This document shows, piece by piece, positions 54,530 through 64,000 of a DNA stretch of 64,000 nucleotides; position 1 is the stretch's first letter; each line of letters opens with the position of its first letter. The DNA comes from Tahibacter harae (GTDB taxonomy: Bacteria > Pseudomonadota > Gammaproteobacteria > Xanthomonadales > Rhodanobacteraceae). The notes under the pieces are model-generated. The model was not told where the DNA came from. It ran no database searches and saw nothing but the letters and a program-made list of their open reading frames with translations. The DNA is taken from assembly GCF_024437735.1 (NCBI RefSeq), contig NZ_JANFQO010000011.1:1-64000 (forward strand). The letters are read 5' to 3'. Made by a program: the position numbers and the translations under genes.

Positions 54530-55576
54530 TCAGGCCGCGAGGCCGGCGCCGGCGCAGGAACCGGCGCAGCTGCCGGCTTCCGCTTCGAGTTCCACGATGT
54601 CCGCATGCACGGTGGAAGACTGCTGCACCACCTGCAGGGGATGGATGCCCAGGCGCGCGAACAGGGCCTGGTCGTGTTCCACGTCCGGGTTGCCGGTGGT
54701 CAGCAGCTTCTCGCCGTAGAAGATGGAATTGGCGCCGGCGAGGAAGCACAGCGACTGCAATTCGTCGCTCATCTCGGCGCGGCCGGCGGACAGGCGCACC
54801 ATGGACTGCGGCATCAGCAGCCGCGCCACGGCGATGGTGCGCACGAATTCAAACGGATCGAGCAGGGCCGTGCCGGCCAGCGGCGTGCCGGCGACCTGGA
54901 CCAGGCGGTTGATCGGCACCGAGGTCGGGTGTTCGGGCAGGTTGGCCAGGGTGTGCAGCAGGCCGGCGCGCTGCTCGCGCGTCTCGCCCATGCCGACGAT
55001 GCCGCCGCAGCAGGTCTTCATGCCGGCCTGGCGCACGTGCTCCAGGGTGTCCAGGCGGTCCTGGTATTCGCGCGTCTTGATGATGTCGCCGTAGAACTCC
55101 GGCGCCGTGTCCAAGTTGTGGTTGTAGTAGTCCAGGCCGGCCTGTTTCAGCGTCTGCGCCTGGCCGCCGTCGAGCATGCCCAGCGTGGCGCAGGTTTCCA
55201 GGCCCAGCGCCTTCACCGCGCCGACCATCTCGGCCACTTTCTGCACATCCTTGTCCTTGGGCGAGCGCCAGGCGGCGCCCATGCAGAAGCGCGTGGCGCC
55301 GGCGGCCTTGGCCTGGCGCGCCTTGTCGACCACGGTTTCCAGGCTCATCAGCTTTTCGGCCTTCAGGCCGGTGGCGTAGCGCGCGCTCTGCGGGCAGTAG
55401 GCGCAGTCCTCGGGGCAGCCGCCGGTCTTGATCGAGAGCAGGGTCGATACCTGTACCGCGTTCGCGTCGAAGTGGGCCCGGTGGGTGGTCTGGGCGCGGT
55501 GCATCAGGTCGGCGAAGGGCAGGTCGAACAGGGCGAGGACTTCCTCGCGCGTCCAGTCGTGGCGTAGGGCTGTCAT
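54530..55576 (-). CDS. bioB: biotin synthase BioB
   Basis: A 348-residue radical SAM enzyme that inserts sulfur into dethiobiotin. The radical-SAM cluster motif CPEDCAYC binds the [4Fe-4S] cluster, and [14 protein letters not shown] and [12 protein letters not shown] are BioB signatures. It leads the operon bioB-bioF-136aa-bioH-bioC. The end carries a short [11 protein letters not shown] tail. No clear ribosome site precedes the ATG at 55576; its promoter lies in the short gap shared with comF. bioA and bioD are not in the window. Confidence 0.97.
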   Translation of the reverse strand: MTALRHDWTREEVLALFDLPFADLMHRAQTTHRAHFDANAVQVSTLLSIKTGGCPEDCAYCPQSARYATGLKAEKLMSLETVVDKARQAKAAGATRFCMGAAWRSPKDKDVQKVAEMVGAVKALGLETCATLGMLDGGQAQTLKQAGLDYYNHNLDTAPEFYGDIIKTREYQDRLDTLEHVRQAGMKTCCGGIVGMGETREQRAGLLHTLANLPEHPTSVPINRLVQVAGTPLAGTALLDPFEFVRTIAVARLLMPQSMVRLSAGRAEMSDELQSLCFLAGANSIFYGEKLLTTGNPDVEHDQALFARLGIHPLQVVQQSSTVHADIVELEAEAGSCAGSCAGAGLAA

Positions 55577-55637
55577 GGGCGATCGCTTGCGGGCTAAATT
55601 CGGCGCGAGTGTCCGGAGCGCGGCGGAGGCTGTCAAC

Positions 55638-56351
55638 TTGAAATCCCCGTTCGCGGTTGACGGCTGGCTGCGGCGGCTCAGCTTCGCCCTGCTGCCGGCA
55701 AGCTGCCTGCTCTGCGGCGGCCCTGGCGGCCGCCAGCGCGATCTGTGCCCGGCCTGCCAGGCCGACCTGCTGCGCAATACCTGCGCCTGCCCGCGCTGCG
55801 CCCTGCCGCTGGCGCGGCCGGAAGCCCTGTGCGGGCGCTGTATCAAGCGCGCGCCGGCTTTCGAGGCGGCCTGGGCGCCCTTCGTCTACGCCGCGCCGCT
55901 GGCCGGCCTGCTGACCCGCTTCAAGTTCGCCGGCGACCTGGCCGCCGGCCGCCTGCTGGCCGAACTGGCGGTCGAGGCCTATCCGGCCGATCGGCCGCTG
56001 CCTCAGGCCGTACTGCCAGTGCCGCTGCACCCGCGCCGGCTGCGCGAGCGCGGCTACAACCAGGCGCTGGAGCTGGCCCGGCCGCTGGCCCGCGCCCTGG
56101 ACCTGCCGCTGCTGCTGCAGGCGCTGCGGCGGCAGCGCGAGACGCCGGCGCAGAGCGGCCTCAGCGCCCTGGCGCGGCGGCGCAACCTGCGCCAGGCCTT
56201 CGCTGTCGCCGCGCGCCGCCTGCCGGCGCACGTAGCCGTGGTCGACGACGTGATGACCACCGGCGCGACCGCGCAGGAATGTGCCCTGGCCCTGCGCCGC
56301 GCCGGCGTGGCGCGGGTCGAAGTCTGGGCCCTGGCACGGGCGCCGCGCTGA
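55638..56351 (+). CDS. comF: ComF-like phosphoribosyltransferase-domain protein
   Basis: A 237-residue ComF/GntX protein: N-terminal zinc-finger cysteines ([26 protein letters not shown]) and a C-terminal PRTase domain with [14 protein letters not shown]. ComF supports DNA uptake or nucleotide metabolism in some bacteria. I prefer a TTG start at 55638, with GGAGG eight bases upstream and a TAAATT -10 hexamer at 55595; an in-frame ATG at 55575 would overlap bioB and lie upstream of that -10. Confidence 0.88.
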   Translation: MKSPFAVDGWLRRLSFALLPASCLLCGGPGGRQRDLCPACQADLLRNTCACPRCALPLARPEALCGRCIKRAPAFEAAWAPFVYAAPLAGLLTRFKFAGDLAAGRLLAELAVEAYPADRPLPQAVLPVPLHPRRLRERGYNQALELARPLARALDLPLLLQALRRQRETPAQSGLSALARRRNLRQAFAVAARRLPAHVAVVDDVMTTGATAQECALALRRAGVARVEVWALARAPR

Positions 56352-56439
56352 AACGCGCGGCGGGCAAAATGCCGGGCCGGTCCGCTTTCGGCCGCCGCCA
56401 GGCGCGGCATACTAGGGCCATCCATCCGGGGGAATTTCC

Positions 56440-58146
56440 ATGACGGCCAAGGGCTTGCACCGGCGCCAGGCGGGTCTTTCGTTCAAGCGCGTACTCAGTG
56501 CCGTATTCGTGATCGCCGTGCTGGGCTTCTGGACCATGCGCCACGCCAATTTCGTGCTCGGCCGCGCGCTGTATCTGGCCTTCCCGGCCGATGACACCAC
56601 CTACCGCGCCGCCTGGCCCAGCCTGACCGGCACCGTCACGGCCAAGGACGTAGTGTTCCCCGCGCTGGAAGGCAGCGGCCTGCAGCCGTTCCGCTTCGAG
56701 GAAGTGACGGTGGAAGTGCCCACCTGGCAGTACCTGCGCAGCGCCTTCTCGCGCCGGCGCGGCTCCATGCTCAATGCCATCAACGAAGTGCGCATCACCC
56801 TCAAGGGCGGCAGCGGCGAATACGGTCAGCCCTTCACTGCCATGCTCGGTGCCTTCGGTGCGGCCAGCGCTTCGCCGTTCGAGGCCGACGGCTGCGCCGG
56901 GGACAGCCTCTGGAGCAGTGCCGAACTGCGCGACATGGGCCTGCAGCCCGGGCCTACCGAGCTGGTGGTCCATTACAAGCGCGACAGGGAGACGCTGATC
57001 CTGGAAGAGGATCTGCACACCCCCGGCGTGGCCAGCGTGAGCTACCGCGGCCGCATGCAGATGAACGACAACTACTCGCTGTTCAGCCTGCTCGACGGCG
57101 GCAAGAACGCCGTCACTGCCGACAGCTGGAGCCTGGCCGACGAAGGTTTCGTTGCCGCGCGCAACCGCTACTGCGCCGGCAAGGACAAGATCACCCCGGC
57201 CCAGTTCGCCGACCGTCATATCGCCGCCGTGCAGCGCCTGCTGGCCAGCGCCGGCCTGCGCGCCAACGCCGACATGGCCGCCGCCTACCGCGACTACGCC
57301 ACGAACGGCGGCAAGCTCGACATCAGCGTCGAATACCAGCCCGCGCTGACCGCCGAGCGCTATGCCGATCCCAATGTCGGCAGCTGGCTGGCGCAGCTGC
57401 AGGGCCGCTTCAGCCTCAACGGCAAGGCACTGCCGTTCGGCCTGGAGTCCCGCGCCGTGCAGCCGCTGCCGGAAGCCGACGAGGATGCGGACTACGCCCT
57501 CAACACCCTGGCCGTGCTACAGGCCGAAGGGGCCGATCCGGTGCGTAACGGCACGGCGGGCCTCCGCGCGACGGCGCCGGTGGAAACGGCTGCAGCGCTG
57601 GCGGGTAGTGCTGCAACGGGCATTGCGGCGCCGGGCGGCGTGGCCGCGACATCGGCAAGCGGCGCGACGACGCCGGCTGCGCCACCGGCCGTCGCAGCTA
57701 CCGCGAACGCGGCGCGGCCCGCCGCGGCGGCACCTGCGACCAGTTCCTTCCTCAACGACCCGCCGCTGCCGGCATCGGCCAGGCCGGCGGCGCCAGCTTC
57801 CGTCGCAGCGATCGTTCCAGCCGCAACGGCCATGGCAAGCCCGGCCGCGGGCACGGCCGCCGCGCCCGCGGCGGCGCCCCCGCCCATCGTCGCCAGCGCC
57901 CGCGGCGGTGCCGACACCAGCCTGCCGGACAACTACGTTCCCGCCGGCACCCGCGTCGATTACGCCCAGCTCGGCAAGATGGTCGGCCAGTACGCCCGCG
58001 TCTACATGAAGACCCGCCCGCCCATGCAGGGCCTGGTCGTGAAGGAGGAAAAAGGCGTGGTCTATCTGCGCCGCCACCTCGGCAGCGGTTATGCGGTGCT
58101 GCAGATCGATAAGGCGGCGTTCGATTACGCCGAATCCATGAACTGA
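56440..58146 (+). CDS. membrane-anchored protein with Ala/Pro linker and C-terminal SH3-like domain
   Basis: A 568-residue protein: basic N-terminus, one transmembrane helix (about residues 18-33, LSAVFVIAVLGFWTM), a large extracytoplasmic domain with no recognised family (about 45-370, containing YRGRMQMNDNYSLFSLLDGG), an Ala/Pro/Thr linker (about 375-485), and a C-terminal domain of about 65 residues (RVYMKTRPPMQGLVVKEEKGVVYL) that could be an SH3-like barrel. GGGGGA lies five bases upstream of the ATG. It follows comF by 88 bp. A cell-envelope role is likely from topology only. Confidence 0.78.
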   Translation: MTAKGLHRRQAGLSFKRVLSAVFVIAVLGFWTMRHANFVLGRALYLAFPADDTTYRAAWPSLTGTVTAKDVVFPALEGSGLQPFRFEEVTVEVPTWQYLRSAFSRRRGSMLNAINEVRITLKGGSGEYGQPFTAMLGAFGAASASPFEADGCAGDSLWSSAELRDMGLQPGPTELVVHYKRDRETLILEEDLHTPGVASVSYRGRMQMNDNYSLFSLLDGGKNAVTADSWSLADEGFVAARNRYCAGKDKITPAQFADRHIAAVQRLLASAGLRANADMAAAYRDYATNGGKLDISVEYQPALTAERYADPNVGSWLAQLQGRFSLNGKALPFGLESRAVQPLPEADEDADYALNTLAVLQAEGADPVRNGTAGLRATAPVETAAALAGSAATGIAAPGGVAATSASGATTPAAPPAVAATANAARPAAAAPATSSFLNDPPLPASARPAAPASVAAIVPAATAMASPAAGTAAAPAAAPPPIVASARGGADTSLPDNYVPAGTRVDYAQLGKMVGQYARVYMKTRPPMQGLVVKEEKGVVYLRRHLGSGYAVLQIDKAAFDYAESMN

Positions 58147-58286
58147 ACGGGGAAATCGGACAGCTCACGGCAACAGAGCGGGCTGATGTGGCTGAGATTG
58201 GTTGTGGCGAAGCCCGCGTCAACAGAGTTGGCTGATGCGGCAGAGACTGGTTGTGGTGAAGCCGCGTCGGAGTGCGGGAAAAAGCT

Positions 58287-58478
58287 CCCTCTCCCCAACG
58301 ACGCAGCCGTTGGGGGAGAGGGTCGGGGTGAGGGGGGCGATCAACGCGCCTCACCGTTTGGATTTTCGCCCGATTCTTCAACAAGCGAAGATCCGGCGAA
58401 AACCGGGATTCTTCGCAGACTGATGCGCTGCCCCCTCACCCAACCCTCTCCCCAAGCACGTTCCGTGCGTGGGGAGGG
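58287..58478. repeat. REP doublet B (192 bp)
   Basis: In the 384-bp gap between the membrane-anchored protein gene and ubiA. Hairpin 1 (58287-58322) is followed by TCGGGGTGAGG, a core of about 110 bp, CCCCTCACCCAA and hairpin 2 (58444-58478). Read on the minus strand it aligns over its whole length with the unit at 50822-51013, including the CGAAGAA and GCGTTGATCG blocks. The rest of the gap holds short near-repeats around 58170-58260 and no gene. Confidence 0.85.
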
Positions 58479-58530
58479 CTTTATGCTACGGCGCACGTTT
58501 GAAGCGTCGCTTCGTCGGCCCGTTTGTCCG

Positions 58531-61167
58531 CTACAACGGATGCTTCAACGCCAGCGCCAGACAGATCCCCGCCCATACCACCATTCCCAGCCACAGGTTG
58601 TTGCGGAAGGCCGCAAAGCAGGCGGCGCGCTCGCGGGCGCGGATCAGCCATTGCTGCCAGGCGCACAGCCCGGCGGCGGCGGCTACGCCCAGGTAGTAGA
58701 CCCAGTGCAGGCCGGCGCGGCTGCCGATCAGCACCAGGGCCAGGATCAGGGTCGCCATCAGCACGCCGAGGATCATGCGGTCGTCGTCGCCGAACAGGAT
58801 GGCGGTAGATTTGGAGCCGGCGGCGATGTCCTCGTCGCGGTCGACCATGGCGTATTCGGTGTCGTAGACCGTCGCCCAGATCACGTTGGCCAGGAACAGC
58901 AGCCAGCACAGCGGCGGCAGCGCGTCGAACCAGCCCACGTTGGCGCCGCCGCCCTTGACCGCGGCGAAGGCCATGGGAATCGACCAGCCGAAGGCAGCGC
59001 CCAGCACGACCTGGGGCAGGTGGGTATGGCGCTTGGCGAAGGGATACAGCGTGGCCAGCGCCGCGCCGCCCAGGGACAGCAGTACGGTGCGGGTATTGGT
59101 CAGCAGTACCAGGCCGAAGGCCAGCAGCATCAGCACGCCGAACAGCACCAGCGCCGCCCGCGGCGTGACCCGGCCGGCGGCGATGGGCCGGCCGCGGGTG
59201 CGTTCGACCTGGGGATCCAGCCAGCGGTCGGCATAGTCGTTGATCACGCAGCCGGCCGCGCGCATCAGGAATACGCCGATGGTGAAGATGACCAGCAGGT
59301 GCGGCGGCGGGAAATCGCCCTGTGCCAGCCACAGCGCCCACCAGGTCGGCCACAGCAGCAGCAGCGCGCCGATGGGGCGGTCCATGCGCATCAGCACCAG
59401 GTAGTCGCGCGTGCTGTCGCGCCAGCCCTTGGGCAGCAGGCGCAGCAGGGCTTCCAGCACGCCGCGCGAGCGGGCCGAGGCATCGGCCGGATGCGCCGGC
59501 GGCGGCTGTTTGGCCGTTGCCTTGCCGCCGCGGCCCGGCGTGGCGGCTGGTTTCGCCCCGGCGGCTGCGGGCCTGGGCGCTGCGGCCGGGCTGCGCAGGA
59601 AGGCGGGGGGCGGCGAGGGCTCCTCCGCCTCGACCTTCTCGTGCGCAGCGGATGCAGCGGACATGGCGGGCGTTTCCGCAGCCGGCCGCGCGGAGGCCGC
59701 CTGCGGTGTAGCGCGTGCGGGTGTCGCCGTCTGCGCCGGCGTTGCCGTTGGCTTGGCCGGGACAGCGGGCGGGGCGGCTGTCTGCGGCGCTGCTGCGGCG
59801 GCAGCCGGAGGCGGTGCGGCGGCTGATGTGGCAACGGCACGCGGCGGCGCAACGGCGGACCGTGCGCCCGCTGCGGCTGGAGTGGCGTTAGAAGCCGGCG
59901 CTGTGGCCAGACCGGCGCTAGAAGCCGGCACTGCGGCGGAATGGACCGGCACGGCACCCGGCTGCGCCGAAGTGGCCGGTACCGCGGCCGCGGGCGCTGC
60001 AGCCGGCTTCGCCGCGGACGATGACGGCATAGCGCCTGGCGGCGGCGGGCGGGGGACCGGTCTTGCGGGAGCCGGCGACGGCGTTGCGGCAGGCAGAACC
60101 GGCGTCGCTGCTGGCGCCATCGGAGAGGCCGGCGAGGCGGCGGCAATCGGGGTCGCTGCCGATTTTGCGGGCGCTTGCAGCGCAGCGGCAGTCCGTTCGG
60201 GGGGCGGCGGCGGGTTCGCCGAAGCAGCGGCAGCCGGTTGTGCCGCCGTCGCAGCGGATCTTGTAGAAGCGGCCGGTTCGGTAGCGGATTGTGCAGGCGC
60301 GGCCGCTGGTGTTGCGGGACCGGCCGCAGCTGGCTGTCCAGCCATCGTCCCGGGTTTCGCAGCCGCCGCCTGTACTGTAGCGGGCTGTGCAGGCACTGCC
60401 GCTGGTCTTGCCGGCGAAGCGATATCTGGCGGCATCGCCGTTGCGGCAGCGGGTTGCACAGGGGCTGCTGCTGGTTTCGCCGGAGCGGCTGTGACGGCTG
60501 TCTGCGCCACGGGTGCAGCAGGCATGGCGGAAGGCGCGGCAGCGGGCGGTGCGGGCTGTGTGGTCGGCCTGGCTGTGGAAGCTGGCGGTGCCGTTGCCGG
60601 CGCGGCCGGCGTCGTTGCGGCCGGCGCGGAACTCGCCATTGGCGCGGCCATGTCCGCCGCGGGCATTGCCGGCGCGGCAGCCGGAGCTGTCGTCGCGGCA
60701 GCCGGTGTCTTTCCTGGGGCTGCGGTCATTTCCGCCGCAGCGGGCCTGGCCGTGGCGGTTCCGCTTTTCGGTGCGGTAGTCCTCGCCGTTGTACGCGGCG
60801 CCGGGACGGGTGCTGCCGGATCGGCGCCCGGGGCCGGCGGCGATGCAGGATTCGCCGCCGCCTTGGCGCGCGGCGTACGCGCGCGAGGCTTGGTCGTGGC
60901 GGCCTCAATGGCTGTTCCGGTACCGGCAGCCTCTGTCCCCGCGATTCCCGTTTTCGCGGGCGCCGCCGCGGCGGTCTCTGCCGTTGCGTCCGCCCTGGCC
61001 GCCGGCTTGCGCGGCGCGCGTGCACGGCTGGTGCCGCTTTCCGCCGCCGCGCCGGCATCGCCGTCCGGGCCGCCGCTGTCGGCGGGCGCCGGCTTGCGGC
61101 GGCTGCGGGAAGCGGAAGGCGGGGTTGCGGCCTGATCGTCGCCGGGCGCTTCGGGTTTCTTGCTCAT
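58531..61167 (-). CDS. ubiA: 4-hydroxybenzoate polyprenyltransferase with giant Ala/Pro N-terminal extension
   Basis: An 878-residue protein whose C-terminal part (about 570-878) is a complete UbiA prenyltransferase for ubiquinone synthesis: first Asp-rich motif [20 protein letters not shown] near residue 640, second motif [13 protein letters not shown] near 765, and about nine helices. The N-terminal 560 residues are Ala, Pro, Thr and Gly-rich low complexity with an Arg/Lys-rich start ([10 protein letters not shown]). UbiA is normally about 290 residues. The frame is open throughout. A TACACT hexamer ends six bases before the ATG at 61167, fitting a leaderless transcript from this start, though an internal start nearer the UbiA domain remains possible. 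Confidence 0.88.
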   Translation of the reverse strand: MSKKPEAPGDDQAATPPSASRSRRKPAPADSGGPDGDAGAAAESGTSRARAPRKPAARADATAETAAAAPAKTGIAGTEAAGTGTAIEAATTKPRARTPRAKAAANPASPPAPGADPAAPVPAPRTTARTTAPKSGTATARPAAAEMTAAPGKTPAAATTAPAAAPAMPAADMAAPMASSAPAATTPAAPATAPPASTARPTTQPAPPAAAPSAMPAAPVAQTAVTAAPAKPAAAPVQPAAATAMPPDIASPARPAAVPAQPATVQAAAAKPGTMAGQPAAAGPATPAAAPAQSATEPAASTRSAATAAQPAAAASANPPPPPERTAAALQAPAKSAATPIAAASPASPMAPAATPVLPAATPSPAPARPVPRPPPPGAMPSSSAAKPAAAPAAAVPATSAQPGAVPVHSAAVPASSAGLATAPASNATPAAAGARSAVAPPRAVATSAAAPPPAAAAAAPQTAAPPAVPAKPTATPAQTATPARATPQAASARPAAETPAMSAASAAHEKVEAEEPSPPPAFLRSPAAAPRPAAAGAKPAATPGRGGKATAKQPPPAHPADASARSRGVLEALLRLLPKGWRDSTRDYLVLMRMDRPIGALLLLWPTWWALWLAQGDFPPPHLLVIFTIGVFLMRAAGCVINDYADRWLDPQVERTRGRPIAAGRVTPRAALVLFGVLMLLAFGLVLLTNTRTVLLSLGGAALATLYPFAKRHTHLPQVVLGAAFGWSIPMAFAAVKGGGANVGWFDALPPLCWLLFLANVIWATVYDTEYAMVDRDEDIAAGSKSTAILFGDDDRMILGVLMATLILALVLIGSRAGLHWVYYLGVAAAAGLCAWQQWLIRARERAACFAAFRNNLWLGMVVWAGICLALALKHPL

Positions 61168-61402
61168 TGCGCGAGTGTAGCCGGGCGGGCGCGATTGCGG
61201 ACCCGCGCTGCGGCATCTTGTGCACAGTCTGCGAAGTGCAGCGCGGTATTGCGGCGGTGTGTGGAAGCGTGCGCAATTACAGCGTCAGGAGTGCTGCGGT
61301 GCCGGCGCTGCGGAGGAATGGACTGTCGCGGCAAGCGGCGAGGGCGTTTCCTGCACAAAGCGTACGCAACACATGCGACTGCACCAACACGAGGCGAAAT
61401 AC

Positions 61403-61441
61403 TCCCTCCCCCAAACGCGCGAACGCGCTTGGGGCAGAGGG
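61403..61441. repeat. single REP-like palindrome
   Basis: CCCTCCCCCAAACGCG with the near-complementary CGCGCTTGGGG forms a hairpin in the 284-bp gap between the cpdB-like and ubiA genes. It shares the CCCCAA/TTGGGG stem of the doublets at 50.9 and 58.4 kb. It sits just past the nucleotidase stop. No gene is seen in the gap. Confidence 0.6.
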
Positions 61442-61451
61442 CTCTAGTGCA

Positions 61452-63440
61452 TCACGGCGAGAAGCTGTACGTCGCCGTCCCGTCCCCATTGTCCTTCAGC
61501 TCCGCCACGCCCTTGATGCCGTTGGCCCTGGCCACGCCGGCCTGGCCGGCGCGGGTGCGGAAGGTGAGCGGGGCCTTGAGCTTGAGCGGGGCGAAGCTGA
61601 CCGGGCTGGGCTGGATGTCGCTGCGCTTGAGCTGCGGATGCCTGCGGATCCACTCGATCACCACGTCGCGGTTGGTCACTTCCTCGGACATGACGATGTT
61701 CTTGCCGTCCAGGCCGGGAATGTTGCCGCTGCCGCTGGCGCGGTAATTGTTGGTGGCGACGATGAAGGGCTGCTGCGGCTGCACCGGCTTGCCCTGGTAT
61801 TCGAGCTTGACGATCTTCTCGCCGGACGCGCGGGTCAGGTCTATGGTGTAGTTCAGGTCGCCCTGGATCACATCGAAGTTGTAGGTCGGTACCTTGGTGT
61901 TGATCAGCGCCTGCGCCTCGGCCGCCTGCGGGTCGATGCGGTTGAAACGCTCGGCGGATTTTTCCAGCCAGCCCTTGAGCACAGCGCCGTCGATCTTCAC
62001 CGCGGCGATGGTATTGGGATAGAGGTACAGATCGGCCGCGCTCTTGATCGTGATTTTGCCCGGCTTGACGTCGCTGTAATCCTCCGGCCCGGCGAAGCCG
62101 GCCTTGAATGCGGCAGCGGCGGAGAGCACCGGCACCCCGGCCAGGTCCGGCCGCTCGGCCTTGATCCATTCCTGGGTGAAGGCGCGCTGCGCGGCATTGA
62201 CCACGCCCAGCGCGCTGACGTCGCCCTGGTCGGCGAAATACGTGCTCAGGTGGAAATCGCTCTGGCCTATCGCGGTCTCCACCCAGGCGATGGTGGCGCG
62301 GTGCTCGGCATCGACGATGCGGCCGATTTCCACATCCGGCGCGACGCAGTCGCCGCCCTTGGGGCAGATAGGCCGCACTTCGCTGTAGCTCTTGTCCTTG
62401 ACTACCTGCCAGCGGCCGTCCTTGCGTTCCAGCGCCAGCTTGATGAGGCCCAGTCCCTTGCCCCAGAAGCTGCCCATGACCGCCGGCACGCCGCGCACCA
62501 GGCCGCGTTCGTTGTCCACCTCGGGCATGTTGTTGAAGCGCGACTTGGGATTGCTGGCGTTGGGAAAGGTGTCGTGGGAATGGCCCAGCATGATCGCGTC
62601 GATGCCGGCGATGCCGGCCAGATGCCAGTTGGCGTTCTCCATGTCGACGTTGTAGGGCGAAGGATTCAGCCCGCCGTGCGACACCGCCACGACCAGGTCG
62701 ACTTTCTGCGCGCGCAGCTCCGGCAGATAGCGCTGGGCTGCCTCGACCACACCCATCACCGTGACCTTGCCTTCGAGATTGCGCTTGTCCCATTTCAGGA
62801 TCGGCGGCGGCGCAAAGCCCAGCACGCCCACGCGCAGCGGCACGCTGAGCGCGCTGCCGTCGGGCGTATAGGCGGTGATGGTCTTCTCCACCACGTGCCA
62901 GGGCGCGTACAGCGGCTTGCCGTCGCGGGCGGAGAACACATTGCTGAGCACGAAGGGAAAGGACGGGCCGGTGCAGCGCGGCGTGGTCACGCCGTCGGCG
63001 TTCATGGGCGTGCCGGTGACCTGGGCCAGGTAGTCCAGGCCGTAGTTGAATTCGTGATTGCCTATGGCCGCGGCGTCGTAGCCCAGCGCATCCATGGCCT
63101 TGTACATGGCCAGCTTCTCGCCGCAGGGCAGGCGCTGGGCCAGGGCCTGGTAGTCCGACAGTGCGGTGCCCTGGATGGTGTCGCCATCGTCGAACAGGAA
63201 GCTGTTCGGGTTTTCCTTGCGCGCCTCGCGGATCAGGGTGGCGACGCGCTCGAAGCCCAGGGTCGGATCTATCACGCCCTTGAAGTAGTCGAAGCTCAGC
63301 ACATTGGCGTGCAGGTCGGTGGTTTCCAGCAGGGCTACATCGGCGCGGGCGCCGTCCTGCAGGCTGGGACCTTTCTTCTGGCCGGCGGCGCAGGCGGTCA
63401 GGGCGAGGGCGAGACTGAGGGCGAGGACGGCACGGGACAT
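61452..63440 (-). CDS. cpdB: CpdB-like 2',3'-cyclic-nucleotide phosphodiesterase/3'-nucleotidase lipoprotein
   Basis: A 662-residue exported enzyme: lipoprotein signal with LTAC lipobox (Cys17), N-terminal metallophosphatase domain (ETTDLHANV, DGDTIQGT, GNHEFNYG, VAVSHGG, GHSHDTFP supply the dimetal ligands) and a C-terminal 5'-nucleotidase domain (NYRASGSGNIPG). It hydrolyses 2',3'-cyclic nucleotides and 3'-nucleotides outside the cytoplasm to salvage phosphate and nucleosides. CpdB in E. coli is soluble periplasmic; the lipobox predicts membrane anchoring here. It is divergent from a phosphatase gene, fitting phosphate scavenging. Confidence 0.93.
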   Translation of the reverse strand: MSRAVLALSLALALTACAAGQKKGPSLQDGARADVALLETTDLHANVLSFDYFKGVIDPTLGFERVATLIREARKENPNSFLFDDGDTIQGTALSDYQALAQRLPCGEKLAMYKAMDALGYDAAAIGNHEFNYGLDYLAQVTGTPMNADGVTTPRCTGPSFPFVLSNVFSARDGKPLYAPWHVVEKTITAYTPDGSALSVPLRVGVLGFAPPPILKWDKRNLEGKVTVMGVVEAAQRYLPELRAQKVDLVVAVSHGGLNPSPYNVDMENANWHLAGIAGIDAIMLGHSHDTFPNASNPKSRFNNMPEVDNERGLVRGVPAVMGSFWGKGLGLIKLALERKDGRWQVVKDKSYSEVRPICPKGGDCVAPDVEIGRIVDAEHRATIAWVETAIGQSDFHLSTYFADQGDVSALGVVNAAQRAFTQEWIKAERPDLAGVPVLSAAAAFKAGFAGPEDYSDVKPGKITIKSAADLYLYPNTIAAVKIDGAVLKGWLEKSAERFNRIDPQAAEAQALINTKVPTYNFDVIQGDLNYTIDLTRASGEKIVKLEYQGKPVQPQQPFIVATNNYRASGSGNIPGLDGKNIVMSEEVTNRDVVIEWIRRHPQLKRSDIQPSPVSFAPLKLKAPLTFRTRAGQAGVARANGIKGVAELKDNGDGTATYSFSP

Positions 63441-63611
63441 GGGCGGCAGGGCTGAGGAAGTCGGGGCCGCACCTTAGCACCGGTGCGCGTCGGTCGCATG
63501 TCCAGGCCGGCCTGGTGCGGTCGCGGCGTCTGTCGCGGGGCCGATAGCGGGCGCAACCCGGCGCTGTCACACTCGCCGCCTATCGTTGCAATTCCTGCCG
63601 GAGAACGCCCC

Positions 63612-64000
63612 GTGAAACATCTGCGCCTGCTGCCCTGCCTGATCGCCTTCGGCCTCAGCGCCTGCGCCACCCGGCCCGAAGCGCCGGCGGCGGCCGGCAC
63701 TTCGGCAAACCCGATCACGGTGCCGCAGATCACCCGGCCGCAGCAGGAAACCGCGCAGTGGTGGTTCACCGCCGGCGCGGCCGCGGCGCATGCCAATGTC
63801 GGCGCCACGCCGCCGCGGGCGAAGAATGTGATCGTCTTCCTCGGCGACGGCATGAGCATCACCACCATCGCCGCGGCGCATATCCTGGCCGGCCAGCGCC
63901 AGGGCAAGGACGGCGAAAGCACGCGCCTGGCTTTCGAGACCCTGCCTTACACCGCGCTGAGCCGCACCTACGAGACCGATTCGCAGACGCCGGATTCGGC
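63612..64000 (+). CDS. alkaline phosphatase lipoprotein (partial, cut by window end)
   Basis: The first 129 codons of a gene that continues past the window. A GTG start at 63612 has GGAG about eight bases upstream. The product has a lipoprotein signal with LSAC lipobox (Cys18), a short linker, and the start of an alkaline-phosphatase domain: KNVIVFLGDGMSITT, metal-binding Asp, and TDSQTPDSA where the Ser is the expected phosphorylated nucleophile. It is divergent from the CpdB-like gene with 171 bp between starts, where a shared phosphate-responsive promoter could lie; no clear Pho box was seen. Confidence 0.9.
   Translation, partial: MKHLRLLPCLIAFGLSACATRPEAPAAAGTSANPITVPQITRPQQETAQWWFTAGAAAAHANVGATPPRAKNVIVFLGDGMSITTIAAAHILAGQRQGKDGESTRLAFETLPYTALSRTYETDSQTPDS

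Noticed and set aside
59411-61135. 574-codon plus-strand Ala/Gly/Val-rich frame opposite the UbiA extension
   Set aside because: Low-complexity GCN-type DNA is open in several frames. The minus frame continues into a complete UbiA domain and has a promoter-like element, so it is preferred.

Overview
The window is a GC-rich bacterial chromosome segment, almost fully coding, with gammaproteobacterial gene families and orders: bioB-bioF-bioH-bioC, hslV-hslU, aceK, mnmG, tex, a moxR plus VWA pair, and ubiA. The gene set and several lineage-typical families (the putative modified-peptide/SagB-type dehydrogenase/cyclase trio, secreted proteins with a W-Y-D-x-x-H-S-G-E-G domain, tandem hemerythrin-like proteins, dispersed REP palindromes) suggest the Xanthomonadales/Lysobacterales, perhaps Rhodanobacteraceae. 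This placement is an inference from memory of the families. I saw no rRNA, tRNA, CRISPR array, prophage or transposase.

Layout. 1-9.3 kb: secreted beta-propeller-like protein, aceK, a LysR regulator divergent from a 57-aa microprotein, a lipoprotein methyltransferase, rluE, a second methyltransferase, and a secreted SRPBCC protein. 9.5-16.6 kb: orphan MotA/MotB-like stator pair, tatD, a secreted Xanthomonadales-type protein, hrpB. 16.9-21.4 kb: hslU, hslV, a DUF3050 protein, and two hemerythrin-like paralogues separated by a 19-copy heptanucleotide array. 21.7-25.5 kb: five genes joined by four-base ATGA overlaps (small membrane protein, TetR, DevC-like permease, DevA-like ATPase, lipoprotein HlyD/DevB-like fusion protein), with a 23-bp palindrome in front as probable TetR operator.

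25.6-31.4 kb holds the most unusual part: a SagB-type FMN dehydrogenase divergent from an 85-residue peptide with a nitrile-hydratase-like leader and a Ser/Thr/Cys-rich tail, followed convergently by a membrane-anchored class III cyclase-like/TPR protein and a cNMP-binding GGDEF protein. This matches the uncharacterised trio known as 'putative modified peptide', 'putative peptide maturation dehydrogenase' and 'putative peptide modification system cyclase', a predicted RiPP-like pathway with no known product.

31.5-49.3 kb: YadGH-like ABC exporter, ferredoxin-NADP reductase, KSI-like/tag/cytochrome b561 operon, DMT exporter, threonine/serine dehydratase, pepN, a Tyr/Gly-rich lipoprotein, a 66-aa protein with its own terminator, a structured intergenic region with a minus-strand terminator (candidate sRNA), mnmG, ompW with a perfect FNR/ANR box, tex, moxR and a YbaY-like lipoprotein. 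49.5-64 kb: VWA protein, biotin operon, comF, an inner-membrane protein with a C-terminal SH3-like domain, a UbiA prenyltransferase carrying an Ala/Pro-rich extension of about 560 residues, a CpdB-like lipoprotein nucleotidase, and the start of an alkaline phosphatase. Two 192-bp paired REP elements lie in opposite orientation near 50.9 and 58.4 kb.
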